In this document: positions 9,201-16,924 of the stretch, in pieces
Numbering within the stretch: the stretch's first letter is position 1
How the letters are laid out: each line of letters opens with the position of its first letter
NCBI GenBank assembly: GCA_905221605.1
Contig: CAJNDS010002465.1
Span: 1-64,000 of the forward strand
DNA length: 64,000 nucleotides
Reading direction: 5' to 3'
From: Symbiodinium natans
Lineage: Eukaryota > Sar > Dinophyceae > Suessiales > Symbiodiniaceae
The notes under the pieces: generated by a model
Seen by the model: the letters and a program-made list of their open reading frames with translations, nothing else
Told to the model about the DNA's origin: nothing
The model's database searches: none
Program-made: the position numbers and the translations under genes

Positions 9201-11924
9201 GCCGAAGCCGTTCTAGACCAGGTGCCTAGGAATGGATCGAACCATGTCAGCTTAATTATGAATGTTGTGTCAACTCAGCCCACCTCTGCAGATTCAGCAA
9301 GCCCAATTCTTAGACTCTTCTGCGCTCGCTGTGCCTGGACCAGAGGTTCGGGAAGTTGACATTCGGAAAGGTCGAGGAGTCTTGCAGTCGACTTGCCAGC
9401 GAGAAATCGGGTCAACGCCTGCACAAGAAAAAAATTTCACAAATTGGAAAATTGGGCCAAAAGTATGCTTGTCGCAAGGTAACGTTCAATAAATGTCGGT
9501 GGCAAACATCCCCAAACCCTTAACTCTAAAACCCTAAACCCTAAACCCTGAACCCTGAACCCTAAACCCTCGCCATGTGCTCTGGTTTCAAAGCCCGTTT
9601 GCAAGCAACGCTACGCTCCTGGAAGCCTGCTTTTCAATGTGCTCATGATAAGCTGCTGCGCCGCGTATCCAAAACATCAAGCAGGAACAAAGATTGCCTT
9701 TGACAAAAGTTGGTACTTGACGCAGCAACCACTTGTAGATTCTGGAAGCTGCCCCCAGACGCCTGAGCGTGCCCGTGCCGTGCACTGTCCGAAGCAAACC
9801 CCACCCCAAGGCTCTTCATATGGCACAGGAATGTTCCCTGCACATGTACTGCCGTTCATTCTGCAGGTCCCTCGAATTTGAGTCGCCTACAGGTGGCTGA
9901 AGGCTCTCAAGGCTGGCCAATTGTGGAATCAACCTTCTTGTCTTAACGCGGGGTGCACGCATCCGGCTATTGTAGGTGCCCCGCGCCTCGGTCTTCTCCG
10001 CGTCCTCCCCAGTAGTGTCCTTCGGCTCTGCTTTTGAAAAGCATCTCCCTCACTGGGGTACAACACTAAGACATGGAGACTGTGCTTGGAGGTGCATGTC
10101 AATGTACTCATTTGCGGACGCCAACTTTGCACTTCATCCGCGTCCTTCCGTTTGGCTGCAAAGAGGCAGAGGTCCTCCACAGAGGAGGAGGCGAAGGCTG
10201 CCGGGATCAGCACCTGAGTTCGGCGTGCAGGGCTGCATCACGGGCACGGCGCAAGCTAACAACTCCGACGCAATAATGCTTTCGTGGCTTAGCTGCTGTC
10301 GTTGTCGGCGTTTCCGGACAGGCCCTGCTTTCTCTGAAGCCACTTCACTTCAGGTTGCAAGTGACATCGTGTGGCAAGGTTGCGGCTGCTAATTACTTTC
10401 CAGGCTCCACTAGTGGACACCGACCGACATCTGAGTCATCATCCAGGGGATGCGCTGCAACGATTGCGGAAATTAGCTGAAGCTGGCGTCGTGGCAATGA
10501 AAGTCCACAAACTAGCTTTCGACAGTCTTGTACCTCATGTAAGTACCGTTGTTGCTGATGGGGCTGGATGTCGACCCCTGCGCAGTGCTCCTGCACCTGC
10601 CCTGTGGCAAGATCCCAAGCCCCAACACTACCTTAAACCCACGGACTGTCGGGGGCACTTGTATCAGGACTGTCGGGGTATAATCAGTGGAGGCGTGAAA
10701 TTTATGCCAAGACTGGTGGCTGCTCCCGTATGTGCCTTCCTCGTTTCTGGCGGCCCTTAATGATGCTGCAACGGGTCTATAAAAAAAACGCCACACATGT
10801 CACTCACTCCCAGCACGCGCGAGGAGCTCACCCAGAAAATGCGGCTTCGGCTATGGCACCTCCAAGCCTTTGGAGGTCAGCGCGTCACCTTGCAACTTGA
10901 CGCCCTTGATGTTTGCAAACTGCAGCATGGCTGCAATGGCCTGCCCGCCACATGCATGGCAAAAACCAAGTTCCCAACTCCATCTGTGCGTGGAACACAT
11001 TTCAGTTTCAATGCCACGCACGTTGCTGTCAGGTTGATTTGAAGCAGCGAGCAAAGATACTGCCTCGGCGTCCTGGTCTCGAACTTCATTCTTGGACAGG
11101 TCAAGCACCTGAGCGGCACAGGAAAGCTGCCTTGCCATCTGGGGCTTTTCCAGCCACAGGTGCGTATGTTGCGAAATGCGTCATCCTCAAGAAGTGCTTC
11201 AATGCCTGGCAGTCACTTAAGAGCAGCAATGATCAGGCACAGTTGTCCCTCAGGTAAGAAGTTGGGTGAGTGTGCTGCCTGCTCCTACCTAAATGCACTG
11301 TCACCAAGGGCGTATGTGAGCTGCTTCAGAGCCAGGCCTGCAGCTCCACTTGGATGCCGCCCCTCCCTTCCAGACCCCGGTCGCTGAGGTCCAGATGGCC
11401 ATCGGTGACCAATGCTTTGAGGCAACGAAAAATGAAGTCATTGCGGTGTTGCCGCAGTGCGCCTGACTAGGCGGGCAAATGCGATGGTCTAGTTGCAATA
11501 CTACAGGCACAACTCCCTTCCAATAATCCCCTATAAATTGCAATGCTAGCTACACATTTCAATTACAGAAGGGCACCTATATTCGCGCCTCTTGCAATAC
11601 CTCAGTCTGTGCATGCAGAAGTGGGCCTTCTCTTCTGAAGCCATCCGGGAAGGCTCTCTCAAAGAAGTTGACTCGCGCTGCGACTGCTCTGAGCAAGCCG
11701 AAGTCTGAGGAGAACTCTGCCTGCTGGCGCAGCACGACGACGCAAGCTGAAGCAGAGCAGCCGCCCTTGCCTTGCTGTGCTAGCTAGAAGACCTTCACCC
11801 TGTCTCTCCTGTTGTAGCGGACCTCAACATGTGCCGGGGCCTCCAGAAGCAAGCGGTTTCGCAGCATTTCATCCTTGGTGTCCAGCGCCGCATCGAGCTG
11901 TCTCGCGAAGAATGGAGCCACTGC
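135..11924 (-). CDS. Multi-exon ribonuclease-inhibitor-like LRR protein (overall gene region, one or more genes)
   Basis: About twenty short open segments on the minus strand each encode one leucine-rich repeat of 25-34 residues. Two types alternate, as in the ribonuclease inhibitor (RNI) family. Type A reads like SLQTLSLANTGIGTAGIE, type B like GLQALDLSENPGIADDGAK. Nearly every segment starts after AG with GCN or GTN plus a Leu/Val codon, ends in GAG, AAG or CAG, and has a length divisible by three, so the exons are phase 0 and interchangeable. RNI-type LRRs bind protein ligands; the partner here is unknown. Neither an N-terminal start nor a C-terminal end is recognised: the array runs off the left edge of the window, and the 5' end should lie near or beyond 11.9 kb. 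Repeats above 6 kb have degenerated more (fewer consensus Leu) than those below, so this may be two neighbouring genes or a gene plus relics. No signal peptide or effector domain is visible. Confidence 0.7.
454..537 (-). CDS. LRR exon B, tandem copy 1
   Basis: 28 codons, B type, containing LQELDFSGNMIKDEGAK. It is preceded by GTGAG and followed by a GC donor (AAG then GCCCC). It differs from copy 2 at three residues, all at variable LRR positions (SGNMIK here, SWNEID in copy 2). Confidence 0.7.
729..806 (-). CDS. LRR exon A, tandem copy 2
   Basis: Identical to tandem copy 1 (LKLHLRETGLGAAGIE). GC donor inferred. Confidence 0.7.
1048..1131 (-). CDS. LRR exon B, tandem copy 2
   Basis: 28 codons containing LQELDFSWNEIDDEGAK. 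Five nonsynonymous base changes relative to copy 1 lie within 15 bases. Confidence 0.7.
1323..1400 (-). CDS. LRR exon A, tandem copy 3
   Basis: 26 codons. Relative to copies 1 and 2 the codon GAG has become TTC (all three bases changed; LRETG to LRFTG), and the last residue is Lys instead of Glu (GIE to GIK). Confidence 0.7.
1754..1855 (-). CDS. Degenerate LRR exon (QAVAI type)
   Basis: 34 codons starting AVAITFKYTKVARLVL after CAG and ending FFK before GCG. It has the same start signature as the exons at 6343 and 9052 and is probably a diverged A-type repeat. The longer length suggests a nearer donor could be used. Confidence 0.45.
1981..2058 (-). CDS. LRR exon, FLAGKS subtype
   Basis: 26 codons: GLAKFLAGKSKVLDLSDCKL then SLIPME. 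The acceptor is TTGCACAG and the donor GAG then GCAGGG. Paralogous to the exons at 6848 and 9335, which share FxAGKS and LDLS. Confidence 0.65.
2060..3118. other. Intronic or intergenic stretch without recognised exon
   Basis: About 1 kb between the LRR exons at 1981 and 3119. Both strands have open stretches of up to 160 codons, but none shows LRR spacing or a known motif. It may hold exons of other modules that I cannot recognise. Confidence 0.4.
3119..3199 (-). CDS. LRR exon, A type
   Basis: 27 codons: ALAELVKNTSLQTLSLANTG then ISAVGTE. Acceptor AAG, donor GAG then GCGCGC. Confidence 0.75.
3470..3556 (-). CDS. LRR exon, B type
   Basis: 29 codons: ALALWLNLGEGLQALDLSEN then PGIADDGAK. The acceptor is CGCTGCCAG and the donor AAG then GCCCAG. 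Nearly the same as the exon at 5002. Confidence 0.75.
3676..3756 (-). CDS. LRR exon, A type, with GT donor
   Basis: 27 codons containing SLQTLSLANTGIDAAGIE. One of only two exons in the array whose donor reads GT (GAG then GTGCCG). Confidence 0.75.
3958..4038 (-). CDS. LRR exon, B type
   Basis: 27 codons: VLAMNLMEGLQVLDLSNNPG then IADDGAK. Acceptor TGCTGCCAG, donor AAG then GCCCAG. Confidence 0.75.
4050..4650. other. Long intron with two short CCTAAA-rich patches
   Basis: Separates the exons at 3958 and 4655. No LRR signature on either strand. Around 4545-4570 there is a direct repeat of the 10-mer CTACATCCGA. Confidence 0.5.
4655..4735 (-). CDS. LRR exon, A type
   Basis: 27 codons containing SLQTLRLANTGIGTAGIE. 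Acceptor GTGCAGCAG, donor GAG then GCGCGC. Confidence 0.75.
5002..5088 (-). CDS. LRR exon, B type
   Basis: 29 codons containing GLQALDLSENPGIADDGAK; duplicate of the exon at 3470. Flanking intron sequence is duplicated too (the GTGTGAGGCATCGACTGG tract occurs near 3323 and 4871). Confidence 0.75.
5213..5293 (-). CDS. LRR exon, A type
   Basis: 27 codons containing PLHTLSLANTGIGTAGIE. Acceptor GTGCAGCAG, donor GAG then GCGCCG. Confidence 0.75.
5580..5660 (-). CDS. LRR exon, diverged B type
   Basis: 27 codons: ALGALPASLLHKLNASGNAM then LGDDGIK. Acceptor ACCGGCCAG, donor AAG then GCCCAG. Confidence 0.6.
6044..6152. mobile_element. MITE-like palindromic element (ATATGGGGTTTACGAAA ends)
   Basis: Terminal inverted repeats of about 24 bp. 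The left end reads ATATGGGGGTTTACGAAA, and the reverse complement of the right end reads ATATGGGGTTTACGAAAA with two differences. The interior is AT-rich and has no open frame. It lies in an LRR intron. No clear target-site duplication. Confidence 0.6.
6343..6423 (-). CDS. Degenerate LRR exon (AVAIAAGC type)
   Basis: 27 codons: AVAIAAGCVKDIELLLCG then the tail APDSSSLLK. Length and start match the array, but the second half has lost LRR consensus. Paralogue of the exon at 9052 (AVAIAVGC). Confidence 0.5.
6777..6843. repeat. Telomere-like CCCTAAA patch in LRR intron
   Basis: Degenerate CCCTAAA units lie just upstream on the plus strand of the FLAGKS-type exon at 6848. The same type of patch lies beside its paralogue at 9335. 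Confidence 0.8.
6848..6925 (-). CDS. LRR exon, FFAGKS subtype
   Basis: 26 codons: ALARFFAGKSSVLDLSHLQL then PEPLVQ. The acceptor is TTGTGCAG. The donor is CAG then GCGAG, running straight toward the telomere-like patch. Confidence 0.65.
7225..7312 (-). CDS. Possible LRR-like exon (low certainty)
   Basis: Minus-strand frame QVLNDFCAEGRMLEHLHRGT continuing VDFPLPEVKV resembles the start and spacing of the neighbouring repeats. The splice boundaries are not clear. Confidence 0.3.
7372..7420. repeat. Telomere-like CCCCAAA/CCCTAAA patch
   Basis: Degenerate units such as CCCCAAA and CCCTCAA between LRR modules. Confidence 0.7.
7793..7893. repeat. G-rich minisatellite (GGGGCAGA/GGGCGGAG)
   Basis: Short imperfect units of about 8-18 bp, nearly pure purine with regular G runs. 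The long proline/leucine-rich minus-strand frame here is a by-product of the repeat. Confidence 0.8.
7905..7990. repeat. 37-bp direct repeat pair
   Basis: Copies at 7905-7941 and 7954-7990 (period 49), both of the form TTTCGAAT.GAAATAG ... ATTTGAGAG with a few transitions between them. Confidence 0.85.
8090..8170 (-). CDS. Paralogous exon-like segment (VLIPAA type)
   Basis: The minus frame VLIPAAASSSSLSKLYLS resembles VLIPAAFASSSVEDLCLF at 10134-10212. The two may be diverged LRRs or another module of the same gene. Boundaries unknown. Confidence 0.35.
8674..8757 (-). CDS. LRR exon (TIDLRDCDLTSEGFE)
   Basis: 28 codons: VLADLLRDGARARTIDLRDC then DLTSEGFE. Acceptor CTCGCGCAG, donor GAG then GCGCG. 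High GC at third codon positions. Confidence 0.65.
9052..9141 (-). CDS. Degenerate LRR exon (AVAIAVGC type)
   Basis: 30 codons: AVAIAVGCMNEDKDIDLVLA then GNQVSAASIK. LxLxxNQV spacing is kept. Donor AAG then GCGG. Confidence 0.6.
9335..9418 (-). CDS. LRR exon, FLAGKS subtype, strong acceptor
   Basis: 28 codons: ALTRFLAGKSTARLLDLSEC then QLPEPLVQ. It is preceded by a clear polypyrimidine tract and TTGTGCAG, the best acceptor in the array. Donor CAG then GCACAG. Confidence 0.65.
9508..9572. repeat. Telomere-like CCCTAAA/CCCTGAA patch in LRR intron
   Basis: About nine units next to the FLAGKS exon, as at its paralogue at 6848, so the patch probably predates the duplication of this module. Confidence 0.85.
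10134..10212 (-). CDS. Paralogous exon-like segment (VLIPAA type), second copy
   Basis: The minus frame VLIPAAFASSSVEDLCLF followed by AAKRKDADEVQ pairs with the segment at 8090. Function unknown. Confidence 0.35.
10860..10940 (-). CDS. LRR exon with GT donor
   Basis: 27 codons: AIAAMLQFANIKGVKLQGDA then LTSKGLE. The acceptor is GGGCAG and the donor GAG then GTGCC. Confidence 0.65.
11064..11138 (-). CDS. LRR exon, B-like
   Basis: 25 codons: MARQLSCAAQVLDLSKNEVR then DQDAE. The Met is probably internal, after CCCCAG. Donor GAG then GC. Confidence 0.6.
11350..11422 (-). pseudogene. LRR relic (HLDLSDRGLEGRGG)
   Basis: A minus frame reading LKALVTDGHLDLSDRGLEGR keeps the LxLS core, but it has no clear acceptor and meets a stop shortly after. 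Probably a decayed repeat or a 3' exon. Confidence 0.4.
11841..11924 (-). CDS. LRR-like exon, most upstream recognised
   Basis: 28 codons: AVAPFFARQLDAALDTKDEM then LRNRLLLE. The acceptor is TGCCAG and the donor GAG then GCCCCG. A short B-like frame (AQVLDFK) lies just upstream at about 11945-11970. Confidence 0.5.
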
Positions 11925-12235
11925 CTGGCAGAATTTAGCAACAACTCACGCGGTTTTGAAGTCCAGGACTTGGGCAGGGGGGCGAAGGGGGGGGGGGGTT
12001 TTCAGGGGTTTTACTATATGAAGGATTGTAGTACAGTAAAACCACTGTATAAGAAACCATTGTATAAGAAACTAAGACCCTAGATCCAGGGAGTTTGGGC
12101 GATTTGCGGTTGCCTTTTAGCTAAGTGCCCTAGTGTTGGGGGTGCTACTTTCTTAAAATCGCGTCTACAAAACTCTCCAGAAAACAATTTGCGGGAAATA
12201 TTGGGGCCCAGTCCGATGCTGCAAGTCACTGCACG

Positions 12236-12625
12236 TCGTGACTCCCCCGCGCGTCTGCGGAGAGTCACATTCTAGAGGTTTTCAGCCCTGAAAAGCTCTA
12301 AAACGTGACTCCCCCGTGCCTCTGGCCTGACCCTCCCCAAAAACGCGCGGGAGTCACATTCTAGAGGTTTTCAGCCCTGAAATGCTCTAAAACGTGACTC
12401 CCCCGCGCCTCTGGCCTGACCCTCCCCAAAAACGCGCGGGAGTCACATTCTAGAGGTTTTCAGCCCTGAAAAGCTCTAAACGTGACTGCCCCGCGCCTCT
12501 GGCCTGACCCTCCCCAAAAACGCGCGGGAGTCACATTCTACAGGTTTTCAGCCCTGAAAAGCTCTCAAACGTGACTCCCCTGCGCCTTTGGCCTGACCCT
12601 ACCCCAAAAATGCGGATCCCGCGGA
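12236..12625. repeat. Tandem 88-89 bp hairpin repeat, 4-5 copies
   Basis: Units start at about 12304, 12393, 12481 and 12570, with a shortened first copy. Each holds a perfect inverted pair, GTGACTCCCCCGCGC against GCGCGGGAGTCAC, around a GCCTGACCC spacer, followed by a second imperfect pair (AGAGGTTTTCAG / CTGAAAAGCTCT). The last copy has decayed. Every unit could fold as a cruciform or hairpin RNA. Confidence 0.9.
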
Positions 12626-12663
12626 GCAGCTTCTGAAGGGGAGACCCCCCCCCACGGTACCTG

Positions 12664-12755
12664 GAACATGGGTTTGGTCTAGTGGTATAGCGTACTCCCT
12701 TATAAACGAATTAAGAAACCAAGACTACCCTAGTTCAAATCCTCCTGGCTACATC
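12664..12755 (+). ncRNA. tRNA-like sequence with pol III A and B boxes (SINE head or tRNA relic)
   Basis: TGGTCTAGTGG at 12675 fits the A box and AGTTCAAATCC at 12732 fits the B box, with spacing slightly long for a tRNA. The arm next to the B box does not pair and no acceptor stem closes, so a working tRNA is unlikely. A tRNA-derived SINE head is the better reading. Confidence 0.35.
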
Positions 12756-12969
12756 GGTGAATGAAAATTTAGAAACTTAGAGTACCCTAGTGCCGGCAAA
12801 CCGTTTTCTTACACAACGTTTTTACTGTATTTCGGGTTTAGATTCGGAGTACCCTGGCAATCTCTTCAGCACTTCAAATCCGAGGGCCCGGGCCAGAGAA
12901 GTTTTGCTCAGGTTGTCGGGGGGGCCGGCTTGGCCAAGGTAGGTTCCTTCAACTTCGTCCTTCAACAGG

Positions 12970-14397
12970 CTACGTACTGCGATGTGCCTGCCGAAGTGGC
13001 TTGAAGAGCAGGAAGGAGGCAGCGATCTGGATGACGGGAATGCACAGGTTGAGAATGGTGACGACAGGGCTGCCGCCCTCGAGGACTTCGTAGATAATGG
13101 CGGTGATGGCCTCATACAGGCATGACCACAATGGCTGGTTTGGGCGGTCTTGGGTCTCATGACTTGTGCTATGCCCGTCGCTGCCTGCGGCACATTTTCA
13201 ATGCACAGCATGAACCTTGGACTCAAGGCATGTGACTCACAGAGTCCGGAACGTTGTAAAAGCTCCTTGTAATGACTGTACCTACAAAACAAGAGCTGCT
13301 AGACTTGCCCAAGGAAACATTTTGGTTGGCGTGACCTGCTTGTAGATCACCGGCAGTACGTCCTCCTGCCATTTCCGCCTCCACCAGGTGGACCACGTGT
13401 CATCACTTACGCCTGATCGCTGGGGAAAGTCTGCCTCCATGGGGGCTACCCACACCGCGAGGTGATTGGAAGCAAGTTCAACCAGACACCCTTCTTTCTT
13501 TCTGACAAAGAAATACGCGTGGAACGCAATCAGGTAAAGCCACGTCCACACGCCCATGGCAACAGTGAAGCCACTGCTGGACTGGACGCAGAGCCCTCCA
13601 AACTGTGCATCTTTCAGGGTGTCGTAAGCGTCGGACAGGATAGGCCACACGCCGCTGATGGTTGCGACAGCGAATGTCTTCAAAGGATAGACGCGTCCTT
13701 TGGGAAGGAACCTCGCGCAGGCCAGCGCCTGCACCAACTGCCAGAGGCATCCACAGGCGAAGAGAAAGGTGTAAGCCTCCCAGGTGAGGCCTGTATCCTT
13801 CGTCAGAAGCCCCGCTTGCACGCAGTAGAGCACCGTCCCCATGCAAAGGGTGAAGGTGCCTGCAAAGGCTGCCTGCAGCAGGCGGAGCTGGTCTTGGGTC
13901 CCTGCCCTTTGGTCCCCACTCTGCTGGAAGTAGCTGGTTCTCGCTTTGGTCAATGCAGGCCCCTGCAATTGCACGTCTTCCGGGTCCACAGCTTTCACAC
14001 CTTCTGCGGACAAGAAGGAGCCCCAGCTCCGAAGGGGCACTTCCTCTTGCAGGGCCGGCTCCTGCACCTCTGCTGCGGTGACCGCCGGGCTCGTGCTAGG
14101 AATTCCCACAGTCTGTGGTAAAACCTCACCGGTGTGCAAAGGTCGCGCCTCGACGTGCGTCGCCTTACGTCGGCTGCGCCAGCTCGCCAGCGCCAGGATG
14201 ATGGTACCGACTGCGCAGGTGAACAGGTAGAGGCCAATCAATATTGCCAGGAAGCTGGCAGTGCGGAACTGAATTACGTCTTCCACCATTCCCCATGTGC
14301 TGTTGACAAACATGTCCAAGGTGTTGTTGGCCATGGGAACCGCTGACCTCAGGGATGAGGGCACCGCGATAAGGGGCAAATAGAGTAAGCGGCTCAT
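12970..14397 (-). CDS. Unidentified multi-pass membrane protein, two exons
   Basis: Exon 1 is 14397-13309 (363 codons) and exon 2 is 13134-12970 (54 codons plus stop TAG). The intron is inferred as TGG|GCAAGT to AACCAG|CCA, a GC-AG intron that keeps the frame; read-through would stop at TAG after 371 residues. Hydrophobic segments: one near residues 48-70 (SFLAILIGLYLFTCAVGTII), about four between 170 and 310 (including FTVAMGVWTWLYLIAFHAYF), and one in exon 2 (TILNLCIPVIQIAASFLLF). Charged loops and a Pro/Glu-rich linker at about 80-150 separate TM1 from the rest. The family is not recognised; a channel, transporter or scaffold are all possible. The start ATG lies just after a telomere-like tract. 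A second Met (MANNTLDMF) 21 residues in is an alternative start. Confidence 0.7.
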
Positions 14398-14403
14398 ACA
14401 GTC

Positions 14404-14492
14404 ACTTCTACCCCTAAACCCTAAAACTCTAAAACCTAAACCCCTAAAACCCTAAACCCGAAACCCTAAACCCTAACCTTAACCCTAACCCT
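14404..14492. repeat. Telomere-like CCCTAAA array at 5' edge of membrane protein gene
   Basis: Imperfect CCCTAAA/CCCTAAC units. On the gene's strand they end in TTTAGGGGTAG just before the start codon, so the promoter or spliced-leader acceptor region is telomere-like. Confidence 0.9.
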
Positions 14493-14943
14493 GCACCCTG
14501 TCAGAGCTGGCATGTCTGAACACTTATTCTGTATCCTGGCTCTGGGCCTTTGACAGATTACGAAGATCAACGCCTGTGACAGATAGTTCGGTCCATGGCG
14601 ACGAGGGCCGCTCTCTTACACAATCTGCTGGAGTACTATACTTTACAATTAAAATTGTTCTCTTCCCTGCTGTGCTTTTCTATACTCTCATTGCTAAAAC
14701 AGCACAAGTCACACTAGAGTGGGAGCTCAGAAACTGTCCCGTTAGAGTCTGTTAGAGTTTGCGACCTGGAGTATGTCCAAAAGACGAAACGGTTGTGAAA
14801 CTGCACCATGGAACCCATTGCATCGGGCCCCACGCAACGCAAGATCAACAAAATGGACTTTTCGAAAAACATGTCCGGCTCCTACGATGTTGCTATACAC
14901 ATGCATCCGGCGCGATTTACGCGCGTGGAACCTCAGCGAAGTG

Positions 14944-15030
14944 CAACATGCAAAGGCCCGGCTTTGCAGCTTGATATTGCCGATGTCTTGTATCCGGCAG
15001 AGAAGCAGTGTCACAAGTTCATTAGCCCCT
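14944..15030 (-). pseudogene. LRR exon relic
   Basis: The minus frame ANELVTLLLCRIQDIGNIKL then QSRAFAC aligns by eye with the exon at 10860 (IAAMLQFANIKGVKLQ). Isolated, with no partner exon. Confidence 0.4.
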
Positions 15031-15189
15031 GAAATGCTTCGAGGTTCAGGGTCTAGGGTTAGAGGCAGATGAGAAGTGCTGCAGCGCTTTCTGCAGCTCT
15101 CGTCCAGCGCTTCCTGCAACCCTGGTGACTACTGTTAGACTGCCCAGCAACTTTCTTAATAGAGCATCGAACAACCATAGAAGCTCCCT

Positions 15190-15393
15190 AATCCCATAAA
15201 CCCCTGAACCCTGAACCCTAAATCCTAAACCGTAGCTCTGGAACCTTGTGAGTTGGCCTTTGGTGAGGCAGCTTCTTCAATGTGGGCATGCCAAGCCTAA
15301 ACCCTCGGCCCTAAACCTATAACCCCTGCTTGTAACTACCCATGAACCTTCAAGTACACGAGGGCGCACCCAAAACCCAAAACCCTAAACCCT
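15190..15393. repeat. Scattered CCCTAAA units with embedded MITE end
   Basis: Short C-strand units around 15190-15230 and 15367-15393. Between them, at 15324-15356, sits an isolated right end of the TACTTGAAGG element (CCATGAACCTTCAAGTA). Confidence 0.8.
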
Positions 15394-15445
15394 CTTCAAG
15401 TCCGAGACTTGAAAGGCTTTATATGGGTTGAAATGTATTTTATTG

Positions 15446-15464
15446 TTATATATATATGTATATG

Positions 15465-15498
<34 letters not shown>

Positions 15499-15526
15499 CA
15501 TTTTTTTTTGGGGGGGGGGGGGGGGG
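15446..15526. repeat. (TA)n microsatellite then T-run and G-run
   Basis: TA/TG dinucleotides up to about 15498, then about 10 T and 17 G. Telomere-like TTTAGGG sequence follows. Confidence 0.9.
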
Positions 15527-15905
15527 AGGTCGGGTTACGGGTTTAGGGTGTTTAGGGGTTTTAGGGTTTCTAGGGTTAGGGTTTCAGGGGATAGTCTTGC
15601 ATGGGGTTCTAGGGGTTAACAGGGGTTTATATGGGCATATCTATGGGTTGAAAGAGGTTTCGATGGGTTTATAAGAGCTTATGTGGGTTTATATAGGTTC
15701 ATATGGATTTACAAGGTGCATGGGGCGTAGAATTAGGGTGACATAGGGTTCATAGAGCTTTCTTGGGTTGAAAAGGGGTTTACAGGGTAAGTTTACAGTG
15801 TCTAAGGCTTCAGCGGTTTAGGGTTAGGGAGGCTTTGGGAGTTAGGGTTTAGGGTTTGGGAGTTCGGGTTTAGGGTAGTTGAGGGTTTGGGATGTAGGGT
15901 TAGGG
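15527..15905. repeat. Degenerate TTTAGGG-related tract
   Basis: Diverged G-strand units (GGGTTTATA, GGGTTCATA) throughout. The apparent GF/RV-rich reading frames are translations of the repeat. Confidence 0.8.
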
Positions 15906-16924
15906 AACTCGCATGTCTTTTCTTCGACTGGACTTCCAGCTCTTGGGGCGCGCTTCTGAGGAGGTGCAGCACCTGGCTGAATAGACAAGCTTCACCCTAC
16001 TTTGGAGTAGACCCTGAAGAAAGTATACTTTCTAGGTAGAGGTAGCCTTATTGGGAACCCAGAAACAAAAAGAGCATTAAAGCATAGTACTCCAAAACCC
16101 AGTTCTAAAGAGGTTCATAGGGTTGAGGGAGAGGGGAGAGGGGTTTCCGAAAAATTCGGGGATCCCTTTAGAAGGGCTCCTTCAAGGGGGTTTCTGCTGC
16201 ATACGGAGGGCCTGTGAAAGGGGCACCCTAGTGTCAGGAGACTCCCTGTTTTTGTTTTAACAGGATACAAAGGGGTCTAGGGCGGAACCGCCGATCTCTC
16301 CATTGTGAGCAAACAGGGTATCTGCGAACATTCAGTGTTGGGGTTTACGGTTGAGTCCCCTTTGCAAAGCCGAATTGAACGATAGAGCTAGGATGTGCCA
16401 GGTATGTGGCTTTTGTTGCAGCCCAGCTGGATCTAGGCCTAGGCGGGCAGCTAAAATCAAGCAACTTGCCCCCCGTACGTAGGCCAGTTCAGCCCTTCAC
16501 TCTTCGAGAAGCTCTGAAATCCGCTTTCCCTGAAGGCAAAGAAGTCAGCTCCCAAATAAGACAAGCAAAAAAGGCTGGGGGCATATTCTGGGCAGGTCCG
16601 GGGCCTGAAAAAGTGCTCAGGGTGCAGGCTAGGGTTGCGCATTTAGGGAGTCACAAGCCTGGTGGCTGTCTCTCTCTCGCTCTCTCTCTCTCGAATCAGT
16701 GAAGCCCAGTGGCTGCTGAATCAGTGTGGCCTGCTGGCCGCGTTCTTTTTTGTAAGCATTAGAAGCCAACAGTGCCAGGAGCACCAGCTTATGCTTTCTA
16801 CAGATAACTACTAGTAGTGACGGTTTAAACGCTCCAGGGACAAGTGACAAGTGCCTGTCCCATGGTAGCCAGCAGCGAGGCGGTGATGCTCGACTCACAC
16901 AAGCTGAGGCTCTTACTCTACAGT
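15906..16924. other. Unique spacer without recognised gene
   Basis: About 1 kb free of telomere repeats. A plus-strand open stretch at 16406-16702 (98 codons) has no motif and ends in a CT-rich microsatellite (16671-16692). A short GTTTAAAC palindrome is near 16824. Confidence 0.5.

Noticed and set aside
12822-13292. 156-codon minus-strand frame
   Set aside because: Overlaps in another frame the hydrophobic exon 2 of the membrane protein, which is the better reading. Its Ser/Pro-rich middle has no family signature.
13462-14121. 219-codon plus-strand frame
   Set aside because: Antisense shadow of the membrane protein exon.
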